Origin: Athripsodes cinereus
Lineage: Eukaryota; Arthropoda; Insecta; Trichoptera; Leptoceridae
Reading direction: 5' to 3'
DNA: 64,000 bases
NCBI GenBank assembly: GCA_947579605.1
Contig: OX388321.1
Coordinates: 16,359,614 to 16,423,613 of the forward strand
Part shown: piece after piece, positions 35,701 to 46,290 of the stretch
Position numbering within the stretch: position 1 is the stretch's first letter
Layout of the letters: each line of letters opens with the position of its first letter
Position numbers and translations under genes: made by a program
Notes under the pieces: model-generated
Databases searched by the model: none
Told to the model about the DNA's origin: nothing
The model's input: the letters and a program-made list of their open reading frames with translations, nothing else

Positions 35701-36172
35701 ATAAAAAAACACAGATATACATATCTTTTTAAAAAAAAATTAATTGAGCTGAAAAATATGTACCTACAATGAGCAAAAGGTTTATATAAATCTAAGTTGT
35801 TATAGGAAATAACATACTTAAAAGATTTAACTTGAAAAAACAAAATTGATGCACCAGCTATTTTTTGATAAAATATAGCAAAATAGCAAATTAATTACAT
35901 TTCTGGCATTGTGAATACATAGATTGAAGAATTGTGGTCAATAATACGTAGGTACAGAAGTTGTGTAGCAATGGAAAAAATGCACGTAGCCTCAACATTA
36001 ACTAATAATAATTGGTGCAGCCAAAGGCTACGTCTGATTGCGCAAACAATACATAGACATATTATTATTATTACTTAAGTCTGAACCACATATTTGGCAA
36101 ATTTTGTCTACTCACGATCTAGTATGACAACATTACCATGTAACAATAATAATACTTATAACGTAGACAGTA
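32723..36172. other. AT-rich spacer with one LINE 3'-UTR fragment
   Basis: The fragment at 34432-34570 matches 17565-17715. Frames such as 35488-35712 and 35643-35843 are low-complexity and unsupported. A short inverted repeat (ACGTAGCC/GGCTACGT) lies at about 35986-36032. Confidence 0.45.
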
Positions 36173-36863
36173 TGGCCAATTCTGAATCATAAAATAGTTC
36201 AGTTGCACTAACTAAGTCAACTAACTGTGAGAAGATAGTTGAATCATGATAATTAGTTCTTATTCGTATTCACAGTTTTCCGTACTAATTTAGTTCATTA
36301 GTTCATTTTGACACCTTAATACAACTATAAATTTCGAGAATCTATGGATTTCGTATTCTGAATGAAATTTTAGTTGACAGCCGACAACTAAAATAGGTTG
36401 GTTTTGGCAGAATTTTATTCGCGACTTTTAATGTGCAAATATTATTAGTTGCTGTCATTTTACCGCAGAATATTGCTATATTTTGGAAGTGTTAAGTTGT
36501 TTTTTCAATTAAAAGTGAAAATTTATACTTTTAGGGCAACTCTTAGCATGTACAAATTGTAAAATTAAACCACCACCGACGCAAATACGAACGCCAAAAT
36601 GTATCGGCAAATCTGACATTTCACAATTTTCACGCGCGACAACTATTAAATTGTTGCCAGAAGTGTAAATCGGAACGTGAAAAACATTTTGTATTGCGGC
36701 ATCACTGAGTAATATTAGTTTGTCCCATAGATTTTACCGTTTGCACTTGGTGGTTCTCGAGTTTATAGTTGTTTATAGTTCATAACTAATGCTGAATACT
36801 ACATAATAACTAATATTAATCAACTTTTTAGTTAGTTAGTTCATTAAGATTCAGAATTGGCCC
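36173..36863. mobile_element. MITE-like element with GGCCAATTCTGAATC termini (691 bp)
   Basis: GGCCAATTCTGAATC at 36174-36188 is repeated in reverse complement at the right end (about 36848-36862). Sub-terminal ACTAACTAA-type words lie inside both ends. It is non-coding. A TA flanks each side, but the TSD is not certain. Only about 15 bp pair tightly, and the rest of the arms are loose. Confidence 0.65.
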
Positions 36864-36890
36864 TAGTTTGTATTAAAAAATATTTGATTT

Positions 36891-37335
36891 TTGTGGAAAA
36901 ACCACCGCAAGGGGCCATTTTAGAATCATAATACAACCCAAATAATATTACTACTAAACCATCACGGCATATCCCACAAGTGGGGTAGCCAGCAGACCAG
37001 CTGCATGTAACAAACATACAAGCTGTCCTCTCCGTGCCAATATAAAATCAATACATTCAAGATGGGTGGCCAACTTCGTCGCTGAAATTAAGATGTAAAA
37101 TGTCTTAATTTTTTTGATCATCTGTCTTTTACAGGACGCTCGAAAACTTACAGAGAAGAATTGAAGACCAATTCTTAACCAGGTGCTCGACGGGGTAATA
37201 GGATCTTTTATTTTACCCGAATAATAGGATCTTTTATATTGCCTTGAATAACTCCACACTCTCCAGAGTTCGCATATCATGGGGAAATTTGTTCCTAAAA
37301 AACGTTCCAGCCACTGGTATGATGAGTAGGTACTC
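36891..37335 (-). pseudogene. Decayed LINE RT end interrupted by repeat B
   Basis: 36891-36950 and 37241-37335 together match the continuous stretch 40303-40450. The minus strand of 37241-37335 reads HDMRTLESVELFKA in one frame, the usual ending of a CR1/jockey-type RT protein. Between them, 36957-37230 is a copy of repeat B (ATCACGGCATATCCCACAAG at its edge). B therefore inserted into an older LINE fragment. Confidence 0.65.
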
Positions 37336-37773
37336 TTTATATGACGTGCTGTTTGAACTACTTCAAAATTCTTAATATTAAACTTTACATCATATTTAGC
37401 AATGTAATTTACTATTATATTCATGACTATTTATGAATCTATTATTAATTTACGCCCCAAAAATAAGAAAAAAATCATTTAGCTCAAGACACATCAAAGT
37501 TTCTTTCCTTTTTCATCATTGTAATGCAAGTCGACTGTAATTAACCTTTATGTCGACTTAGACGTAGTATACTTAACCTGTTTGAAATATAATTTTCACA
37601 AGTTAAATTAGTTGGAAGAAATCACACCATTGCGATAAACGCGTCGTCTGTACATTGATTGTATTTTATATTAATGTACTTATGTTTGAAATCGCTTATT
37701 ATCAATTGAAAGTAAAAAAAAAATACAATAAACAAGTTTTCTCTGTTCAAGTATTTCACTATTACCTGGACCA
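37336..37773. other. AT-rich spacer with a LINE 3'-UTR fragment
   Basis: About 37605-37680 (plus) carries GTTGGAAGAAATC ... TTGCGATAAACGCG ... GTACATTGATTG, matching 17565-17715 in the opposite orientation. Confidence 0.5.
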
Positions 37774-38177
37774 CGTCGGTCAATTTCTACTAAAGGTTAA
37801 CCAGTAGTACCCATTTCGAAAATATATATTATATTGATGATCATACTTGTACGTATTTTTATTATCTTTCACTGTATACCGTTAAAGATATCACAGAGGT
37901 CATATGGGGGCGAGGGGGTGCATTTTTTTCCAGTGATTGCAATATTATTGAAATGCTTAATTATGACATGAACTTCAAGTACCTATGTAGAGTAATAAAT
38001 CATAACATAAAAGTATAATTTGTACCCCTCCCCCAGCTCATATCTGGATGCCTCATGATATCTTGTAACAGTGTACAATGAAAGATAATAAAAATTAATA
38101 CAACTTTTTTCATCAATATAATTATATTTTCTATCTGGAGACTATTGGGTAACCTATAGTAGAAATTGACCGAAACG
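37774..38177. mobile_element. Foldback element (404 bp)
   Basis: The left end CGTCGGTCAATTTCTACTA pairs with the right end TAGTAGAAATTGACCGAAACG. The arms also pair across TTATCTTTCACTGTATA and TACAATGAAAGATAA. The inner 150 bp (AGGTCATATGGGGGCGAGGG region) pairs loosely. It is non-coding. Confidence 0.75.
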
Positions 38178-39632
38178 TCTTTCCTCTTTTTAAACATTAC
38201 AAATCAAGAAAAGTTGTGGGTTCTTTTCTAACTAATGGTACCTATATAAAACTAATGTCTTAATTTCCAACATCAATATTATTAAATTATAAATTTTAAT
38301 TCATAATTCTAGTCCAAAGATATAATAATAACATAGAGCGTGAATATAATTTTATTCTAGTTTTAGATACTCGGTATAAATTTCCATAAAATACAGTTGA
38401 CAAGTAGTAGTATATTTGTATGTTTGTAAATACGATAATATCAAATTTCAACGTAAAATACCCGACGGCAGTTGATAAATGTGTTTTTAAATATATGAAC
38501 GTGTTTCTTAGAGTGCCTACATAGCTAAGTATCTTCGAGTATATGATATATCTATGTACTTTATTCTGAATAAATTTAGCTCGAATCTTACTTAAGGTAC
38601 TTACCAAGATATCACTGCTTATAAAATTTCAACGGAAAGCGGTAAACTAAACGGGTTCGTCTAAGTACTTTTTTTTCGAATTCCGCTTATTCAATTTCAT
38701 TTTAGTTGCTTTGTACAGATTTCTTTAATGCATTTATTTAAAATGAATTCTGTTATGTGAACTTCGACAGAAGACACTCTCTATTATTTATTGACACGGA
38801 AACAAAAAACAAAGAACGACTTACATGTTTGTAACTTGCAATTCATCCATCGGCCACACCATCTGTGGTTATAACGAAAGTGATCTCGCCATTTCTCCTC
38901 TCCGTGCGAATAACGTTAAGACATTCAGGATGGGTGGCATACCTTATTGCTGAACCAAAGATGTTGTATTATGTCTTCAACGTGATGTTTAACAAATACC
39001 TTACTTTTTAGTAAAGCAGGAAAATTTTAGGAGACTTATCATTTGGCGGAAATTGTATGGGTTACACTACCATAATGTTTATGTAATTATTCGTATGACG
39101 CATTCACACAAACAGTACGCATAATGTAAACTATACAAAATAACATAAACATGGAAATCTAGTTTAATTTGTATTATACCTAACAGAATACATCTATTTC
39201 TTTGATACGGTACCATTTTGATTATAAATAATAAAAAAAGTGTAATAAAATAATTAAACTTAAATAATTTATTTAGAATGTTAAAAAAAAAAAATCAAGT
39301 CAAATATAGAATGAAAGAGTGCTACACACATACATAAGTTCGAATTCTGATGAACTTTCATATATTTTTAAATTATTTTGTCATCCTGCTTTTGTTATCT
39401 ACAAAAATTTGTCAAAAAATTGAACATAAAAACACAGATAAATCTAAATTGGCAGATATACCTAAATCCAAATACATAGTGAGCCATATTTTGTGTTGTG
39501 ATATTGTGTAGGTTGACAGCAGAAAGAAATGTAAAATTCAATCTACCTATTTATTATTTTTTAGTGTATATATAATACCTACAAACAAATTAGTAGAGAA
39601 ATGCGTTCAAATTAAATACAATCAAAATAACA
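38178..39632. other. AT-rich spacer with a repeat B fragment
   Basis: About 38885-38990 (minus) matches repeat B (TCTCCTCTCCGTGCGAATAA ... ATTCAGGATGGGTGGC). The 103-aa minus frame at 38296-38607 has no recognisable domain. Confidence 0.5.
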
Positions 39633-39738
39633 GTGTATCGCCGTGTTAGTACCCATAATACAAGATTCATATCTTAGTTTGGGACTAGCTCGGTCTGTGT
39701 GAATTGTCTACACGTGTTATGTTACGTGTTATGTTAAC
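39633..39738 (+). repeat. SINE 3' fragment, copy 4
   Basis: It carries the body end of the SINE in the opposite orientation to the other three copies (GTATTATGGG complement, then GACTAGCTCGGTCTGTGTGA) and ends in GTTATGTTACGTGTTATGTT. The tRNA-like head is absent. Confidence 0.75.
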
Positions 39739-39757
39739 AATAACTAGACGATTCTTA

Positions 39758-40294
39758 TGTGGTGTTCTCACTTTGGCGAATATCGCTAGGGCACCAAAAT
39801 ATCGCCAGCCATTTGAACCGTGTGAACAAAATGACAGCTAGTCTGAAACGATAAAAACCAGTAGAAACGATATCGTCTCGAGTTGACCACCTTCCAACTT
39901 TCTCGGGCGATCGAACGATTTGCACATGCGCAGATATGCGCGGCGTTTGTGTCTATGGTAAAAGCTTTATAACCTATAAATTTTATAATGTTTCCCGCTT
40001 CGTGACAGCTGTTATCTTTTTTGTTGGTTTGTGGCGTTTGTTTCCTTAATTAAAAGGCGCCTTATAACCTCTACTATAACATTTTCGACTAAAAATAAAC
40101 ACTTCGCGATCTCCATATCGACGCCATTTTGAAAACAGTGTCAAAATCAAAGCGCATCTGACAGATCGTTTCTATATCGGTGGACTTGTGTGAACAGGTG
40201 TGACGATCAATGGGCGTACGGCGAATTTTGTTTTTTCGCCTGGCGTTATATTTTGAAATTCGGCTGGCGATATTCGCCAAATGTGAACACCCCA
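39758..40294. mobile_element. PIF/Harbinger-like MITE (537 bp, TTA target duplication)
   Basis: The ends read TGTGGTGTTCTCACTTTGGC and, in complement, TGGGGTGTTCACATTTGGCG, both continuing GAATATCGC. TTA flanks at 39755-39757 and 40295-40297, the 3-bp duplication expected of the PIF/Harbinger superfamily. The interior is relatively GC-rich and contains no intact transposase. Confidence 0.75.
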
Positions 40295-40302
40295 TTAGAT
40301 GC

Positions 40303-40450
40303 ATCATTTTGTGGAAAAACTACCGCAAGGGCCCATTCAAGAATCATAACACCTCCTGAACCACAGAGTCTTCAACTTTGCCTTGAACACCTCAATCCAC
40401 ACTTACAGAGTTTGCAAATCATAAAGAATTTTCTTCCACAGCAACCGGAC
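40303..40450 (-). pseudogene. Decayed LINE RT end (uninterrupted counterpart of 36891-37335)
   Basis: GTGGAAAAACTACCGCAAGG ... CTTGAACACCTCAATCCACA ... TTTGCAAATCATAAAGAATT matches both halves of the interrupted copy. No intact frame remains. Confidence 0.6.
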
Positions 40451-42055
40451 CTATCACACAGAAAGCAATGTGAACATAGTTAGCCAGACTCCCTTTTATC
40501 ATTAATTCTTCCATCATTTATATTTTTCAAATAGAATGTATTGAAAATGTATAATTGTACTCCTTAGTAATAATACGTACATGATTATAACGATGTTTTG
40601 TCTGCAAAATAATTATATTTAAACGATACCAACCGTGATGCATATTATAACATTCACTGATATTCTACACAAATATTCAGACAATCAAACAATACACACT
40701 AAATTACAAATTCACAATTAAATATAAGTAAATAATAAGTATATATGGGATGATACATTCACGGCCGTCTGCAATATGTAAAAGTAAAGATTAATATTGT
40801 GTATTAATTCCTGTAATATATTATATACAAAAAGTAGAAAATTATAAATTAATTAGAGTGCGATCTTTCGGTTTTGGTTGTATTTCAAAAATAAACAAAT
40901 TAATCTCCTACACAAGTGTTGGTTCACTTTCTGGAGGGGTAAAAAACGTATTTGTTTTCTAGAAAATGTAAAAAAATATGTATTGTGTTATAAACTGTGT
41001 TAATTAATTACGTTTAATAAAAAAAAACATCTAAAAGAATGTTGACGAAAATATTATAGTATATGCAATCAAAACTAATCAATATAAACATAAATAAACT
41101 TAAATATTTACCAGATAACTTGCTATTATTAAGTTAAACGTTAAAGTAGGTTTTTACCCATATATTGATATAATTTTCATGGTAAAACTATAATAATGAA
41201 ATTGCAAATAGTTCAAAAAATAGAATACTCAAGTCTTTACAAGTACTTTATTAAAGTGACTCGAGTTTCGACATGAATTGTCTTTTTCAAACTCAAACCT
41301 CTTTATAAAACACTCTAATCACCTTATTGAATTACTTGTTTAACTGCATCTTTATATTTTATATTTTGATAAATATAAAGTAAATAAATAATTACAAAAT
41401 AAATAATTAAATACAAAGTTCAAGATACTCTTCTTTTATTGAAATACTTATAGGTACATACAAAGTTAGGAAATATACCTACGTAGAATAAAATATTTTC
41501 GTAAAAATATGTGTTATTCTGTTTATAAATCATACAATAAAGTATTGCAAAAATCGCTAGCCAGACATAATTATTTAAAATATTACTTATTATTATTAGC
41601 AATGAAATAAACACGGTCGTGAATGACACTTTCCTTTAAGTCGATTGTTGTGTATCGAATCGTGTATAAGACTCATTATATTCTCTTTGTATAGCTGTCT
41701 GATGGTGTATTATGTATTATGATTCGAACAAAATGCTAAGCGGCGGCTGCGATAAGAACGTATTGCATTTGTTATTATCGCTATTCGTTTGTTTATTATT
41801 AATATTATACACGATTATCCACAGTAGCACAATAATAATAATAATGATAATGGGTACAGCTACTTGTTGGACCTGTTAAAAGTGTTTATTGTTATGTTAT
41901 TTGCAATTATCGATTGTATTATAAATGTACCAACATACTGAGTCATACTGTGCTTGCTACTTACTTGACAACCTATACTTTTGCTTGACTTTGTTTATTT
42001 GTTTGTTTTATTAAATAAACAATTAATCAGATTGCTCCGTGGTCTACCCGATAGT
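40451..42055. other. AT-rich spacer, no gene seen
   Basis: No supported frame or repeat. Confidence 0.45.
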
Positions 42056-42260
42056 GAATTTATTGGTCTCCCACTCTTTTCCGTAAGTTTTCGAGTGTCT
42101 TGTAAAATGCACGTGTTCGAAAACAAAAGAACATTTTACATCTTAAACCTACCCATCCTGAACTTCTTAACTTTTTGTTGGCACGGAGAGGATGGCTTGC
42201 ATGTTTGTTACATGCGGCTTGTCTGCTAGCTACTCTACTTGAGGGATAGGCCGTGATGGA
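42056..42260 (+). repeat. Repeat B, well-preserved copy
   Basis: It runs from GGTCTCCCACTCTTTTCCGT to GAGGGATAGGCCGTGATGGA. Copies or pieces occur at 2660-2760, about 5655-5860, 36957-37230, 38885-38990, 51015-51250 and 52346-52400. No coding frame is conserved. An 82-aa frame here (41981-42229) is not open in other copies. Confidence 0.65.
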
Positions 42261-42469
42261 GTACTAGTAGTTGTAGCAATAGTGAATAAAATTAATGAAA
42301 ACAAACCTTATTACTCACATTGTATTTGTTCTGACTGTTTTCGGGTGTCCACTACAAGGCAAGTATTCTCAAAACGTCATGTAGGTAGGTATTTGTCATT
42401 TATATAATATATTTAGTTAAGTTCTGAGACATGCTATTAACATGGATTTTTTGTTGCATGGAGAAGATG

Positions 42470-42572
42470 TCATGGATATTTATTTATTTATCAAAGACAC
42501 AAACAGAAAGTTGACAAAATAGACACAAAAATAAAAACATTTTACATTGAATTGGCCAGGCCAACCCTACAT
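42470..42572 (-). repeat. LINE 3' tail with GTCTTTGATAAATAAATA
   Basis: The minus strand ends in AACTTTCTG...GTGTCTTTGATAAATAAATA. The related tail on the plus strand at 50585-50690 shares TTGGCCA...CAACTTTCTGTTTATGTC. This is a 3' end of an unidentified LINE. Confidence 0.55.
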
Positions 42573-43078
42573 TGAAGTATGTCTACAGCATACACTTATT
42601 AATGCAAATATATATTAATAACATGTGTTGACTGTTGAGTTCAATACCACATCATTTTTATTTACAAATAATATCATTGTCACGTAAACAGTGTACAATG
42701 AAAGATATTCCACTTGCAGTTTCTGGAGTTGAAGTCGTCGTTATAGAAAAATTCAATTGATTATGTATATAAAAGAAAAAAATTGACCTCTCAAAAAATG
42801 TTCAAAAAATATTTTTTATTACCTACCTGCTTACTTACATGTACTAATATTAAAATAAATTCATTAATTTATATCACGATACATAAAAGTCGTGAATTTA
42901 ATAAAACGTAATAAATAATATCTCATAATTGGTGTAAACACTTTATTACATTCGTCACAGATGTGCAAGAAAACCAATCTATTAAATTATTGAATAGTTT
43001 GTTTATAGGTCTGTATGTATGTTTGTTCATGTATAATTATTCATAGCCAATTTCGCTACAAAAGCAATTTGGTAGGTT
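42573..43078. other. AT-rich spacer, no gene seen
   Basis: Nothing supported. Confidence 0.45.
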
Positions 43079-43087
43079 TACACTTAA

Positions 43088-43336
43088 ACGAGCTAACTGG
43101 ATTGGCCACAACATCAGGCACCCAGGACTCCTCATCGCCATCGCGGAGGGTAGGACCGAGGGCACAAACGGCAGAGGCCGGCCCAGAGATGCGTATATGG
43201 ACCAACTGAAGAGGGACATGAATTGTGGCTCATACGTAGAGCTGAAAAGACTGGCTGAGAATAGGGAGGAATGGAGAAGAAAGACAAAACTCGTTGCAGA
43301 CCAATCCAATGGATTGTAACTCATTATACATATATA
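43088..43336 (+). pseudogene. RTE-1 LINE 3' end, 9-bp TSD
   Basis: It encodes ANWIGHNIRHPGLLIAIAEG ... GRGRPRDAYMDQLKRDM ... ENREEWRRKTKLVADQSNGL and then TAA at 43317-43319, so this copy keeps the natural end of the RTE-1 protein. The (TA)n tail follows. TACACTTAA at 43079-43087 and 43337-43345 is the TSD. Confidence 0.88.
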
Positions 43337-43345
43337 TACACTTAA

Positions 43346-44377
43346 TTAAAAAAATATAGACAACTTTTTTGCGAAGTTAACTCTTGTCCAACAATATGCG
43401 TCACATGTACCTACTAATGTGAAAAGTAGGTAATCACCTATCTCAATTACTCTCATCTATTGAGTATGTCGCTGAAGAAAAAGAATTATCGTACCTACCT
43501 ATATTAAAAATGTTGTCTTTTGAGTTATGAAGTTTTCAAATAAATAAAAAGATTTTCTTTACCTAGTACTCCTGTTAGCAAGGTTTTACATATTAAATGA
43601 TTTGAATGTTCGTGTTGATATTTTCAACATAACATACTATGACTTTATCGCCAGGATAGAGACTCTCCTTTGAATCTGTTATTTCTTTTGACGATATCTC
43701 TTTTGTGGTATTTTTCTGTCTTGCTCTTTTTTTGCTGGGTGAAATTTATAAGATAATGATAAGGATATCAAAATGTTGGAGTTATAGTTGAATCTTATCG
43801 AACGATCATTTTTTAAGTTTGAGTGAAGCTGGGATTAAAGTCAGTAATACTAATAAAAACAAGTGACAACTTCGAACAATACCATAGAAAAAAACAATAG
43901 AATTTATTCACTGAATTTCATTATTATAAAATGCATTCCAAATTTTATCTGGCTTATTTCTTCATGCGATTAATTTCACTAATTTAAAAATAATTGAATT
44001 AGGTATATCTAGTCTCCATCAGTTTTTTTAGTAATGTTTTTTCAGTTCTTTTATATTTGTCTTTGACTTAATTTTTTTACGTTTATGTAATTAAAATATT
44101 TGATGTAATTATTCAACGATAAGAAATGTTATCGATATTTATTATTATACTGATTTTTTTTAAACAAGAACTATTTAAATAAAATATTTCATTCATAAAA
44201 CAATCTATGAATTAACAAAAAATAATATTGTAAATGTAAGTTGATACGAGTATAAAGCAACAGGCATTTTTCATTTTATAGTTTGATTTGGGCAAACGTT
44301 CGTTGTCATCTTAATACATTGAAAATAAATAGTGCTCTTTGATTGACGATTCTCATAAAAGGCGACAGGCATATTAT
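43346..44377. other. AT-rich spacer, no gene seen
   Basis: Nothing supported. Confidence 0.45.
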
Positions 44378-44716
44378 AATGAGTTACAATCCATTGGATT
44401 GGTCTGCAACGAGTTTTTACTTATTTCTCCACTCCTCCCTATTCTCAGCTAGTCTCTTCAACTCCATATATGAGCCACAGCTCATGTCCCTCTTCAGTTG
44501 GTCCATATAGGCGTCTCTCGGTCGACCTCTGCCATTTGTGCCTTCGGTCCTGCCCTCTGCGATTGCGATGAGCAGTCCTGGGTGCCTGATGTTGTGGCCA
44601 ATCCAATTAGCTCGTTGTTGGCAGATTCTTTTGAGGAGTTGCCTTTTTTCGCCAACCCTGGTTAACACTTCTTCGTTTTCGACGTGTTCCGACCAATGAA
44701 TCTTCAGCACGCGTCA
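44378..44716 (-). pseudogene. RTE-1 LINE 3' end, copy 3
   Basis: On the minus strand the frame runs MLKIHWSEHVENEEVLTRVG ... RGRPRDAYMDQLKRDM and stops early after ENREEW. It is 5'-truncated near 44716, and the 3' end is the shared CAATGGATTGTAACTC. It abuts the deleted mariner at 44741. Confidence 0.87.
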
Positions 44717-44740
44717 TTTCTCAAATAAATAACTGTTTTT

Positions 44741-45172
44741 TTAGAGAGTTGTGATATTTTTATTGGTAGTAATGAAGACATGTTCCGAAAAACTATGGAA
44801 TGGAATATACGGCAAATGACCCCCACGGCTCTGATAACAGGCCATTACTCTTTTCATGAAATTTTCTATGACTTTTTCACAGAGATGTGGCTTTATCTCA
44901 CCAATGTCGCGTTGTATCTCGGATTCAAGGTCAGGAATTGTTTCTGGTTTATTCGCATAAGCCCGATGTTTCACAAAACCCCAAACATTAAAATCGCACG
45001 GCGTTAAATCGCATGATCTTGGTGGCCAGTTAACATCAGAATTTCATGAGTCAATTTTATTTGATGTTAAAATTTCGTGAAGTTTGCGAGCGTTCTCAGC
45101 GTAACTTTCCCCATTTTTGTAATAATAATTTATCAAAATTGTAACGCATTGTTCTTCCGCTAAGCGCACCAT
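44741..45172 (-). pseudogene. Internally deleted mariner-like transposase
   Basis: The minus strand starts MVRLAEEQCVTILINYYYKN (a helix-turn-helix beginning). After about 40 residues it jumps to NWPPRSCDLTPCDFNVWGFV, which is the third-Asp region, and then PHLCEKVIENFMKRVMACYQ and SRGGHLPYIPFH. About 200 residues are missing, including the first two catalytic Asp positions. A frame change also lies at the junction near 45045. It is a different family from the DD41D element. No clear terminal repeats were seen. Confidence 0.82.
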
Positions 45173-45708
45173 TTTTAATAATCGGAATAAACATAAGTGA
45201 CAGCTTCCATGTTTCAGTGATGCCACTTGCACAAAAAAAAATGACACTAAATTTATAAAGTGCACTCTTACCGAGACACCCGATATAAGTACTATTAGAT
45301 TAAATAAAATAAATTGCGCATACTCATACCAAATTTAATATAATATCGTTTCCAAATTTTACATGGTCTGCATTGTGTTATCAAATGATTAATATTTCTT
45401 TCTTCACAAATCAGTCAAGCAAAAACTCTATTGCGGGTGGTCCGAAATTCTTCAAATGCGTTACAAGACTGCACCGGATACAAACAATAGTTTCAGTATC
45501 AATTTTCTCTTTGAGTACAAATGCAAATTGTCGTGTCGTGATAATTGTTTAGTCATTCTTTTGCCAATTAATTTTCAACTATCACCAGCGATTTACTCAG
45601 AACAATATTGCACGATATACGGTTGCATAATTGATCAATCAATAATCTACTAGGTATAATGTTTTGATCAATGTATAAATATTTGAGTTAGTTCATGAAT
45701 ATATCTGT
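45173..45708. other. AT-rich spacer, no gene seen
   Basis: Nothing supported beyond the likely 5' flank of the mariner remnant. Confidence 0.45.
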
Positions 45709-45875
45709 AATGAGTTACACTTACAATCCATTGGATTGGTCTGCAACGAGTTTGGACTTTCTTCTCCACTCCTCCCTATTCTCAGCCAGTCTCTTCAACT
45801 CCATGTATGAGCCACAGCTCATGTCCCTCTTCAGTTGGTCCATATAGGCGTCTCTCGGTCGGCCTCTGTCATTTT
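45709..45875 (-). pseudogene. RTE-1 LINE 3' end, copy 4 (shortest)
   Basis: The minus strand keeps about 160 bp encoding RPRDAYMDQLKRDM ... ENREEWRRKSKLVADQSNGL. A short TGTAAGTG-type insertion lies near the 3' terminus. It is 5'-truncated near 45873. Confidence 0.82.
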
Positions 45876-46198
45876 TGTCTGCATATGCATAGATATTTAG
45901 TTAATATGTTTCATTGCCAATATTAGACAAGATTAATACCTTCCGTACAGTAAACCATTCCTTGGGTAAGCTTAACGATAGTAAAATTTAATATATTTTT
46001 TTATAATATTACAAAGATATTATAGATCATGTTATATTGTGTTGCTAAATTGATAAAATTTACATTTTGTACAGAAGGATATACATAGCATAAATGTTTT
46101 TTTTTTAATTGAAACAAGCATTTTATTTTTCCATAGACCAAAACCTAAGAAGTTGAAAAATGTATCGGTCATTATTTTATTGATATTGACTGACAATA

Positions 46199-46290
46199 AC
46201 CTAAGAAGTCGGAAGACATCTCTCCTTTATATGTTTAATCTGAAGTAGAAAACGCTTGATTCAATTTATCCAATCACGTAATTCTTGTGA
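46199..46290. repeat. Half copy of MITE family 1
   Basis: CTAAGAAGTCGGAAGACATCTCTC ... AGTAGAAAACGCTTGATTCA (in part) matches the right half of 13184-13341 and 29102-29230. The left arm is missing. Confidence 0.55.

Noticed and set aside
36954..37424. 156-aa minus-strand frame
   Set aside because: It runs across the junctions of repeat B and the LINE remnant and matches neither element's real frame.
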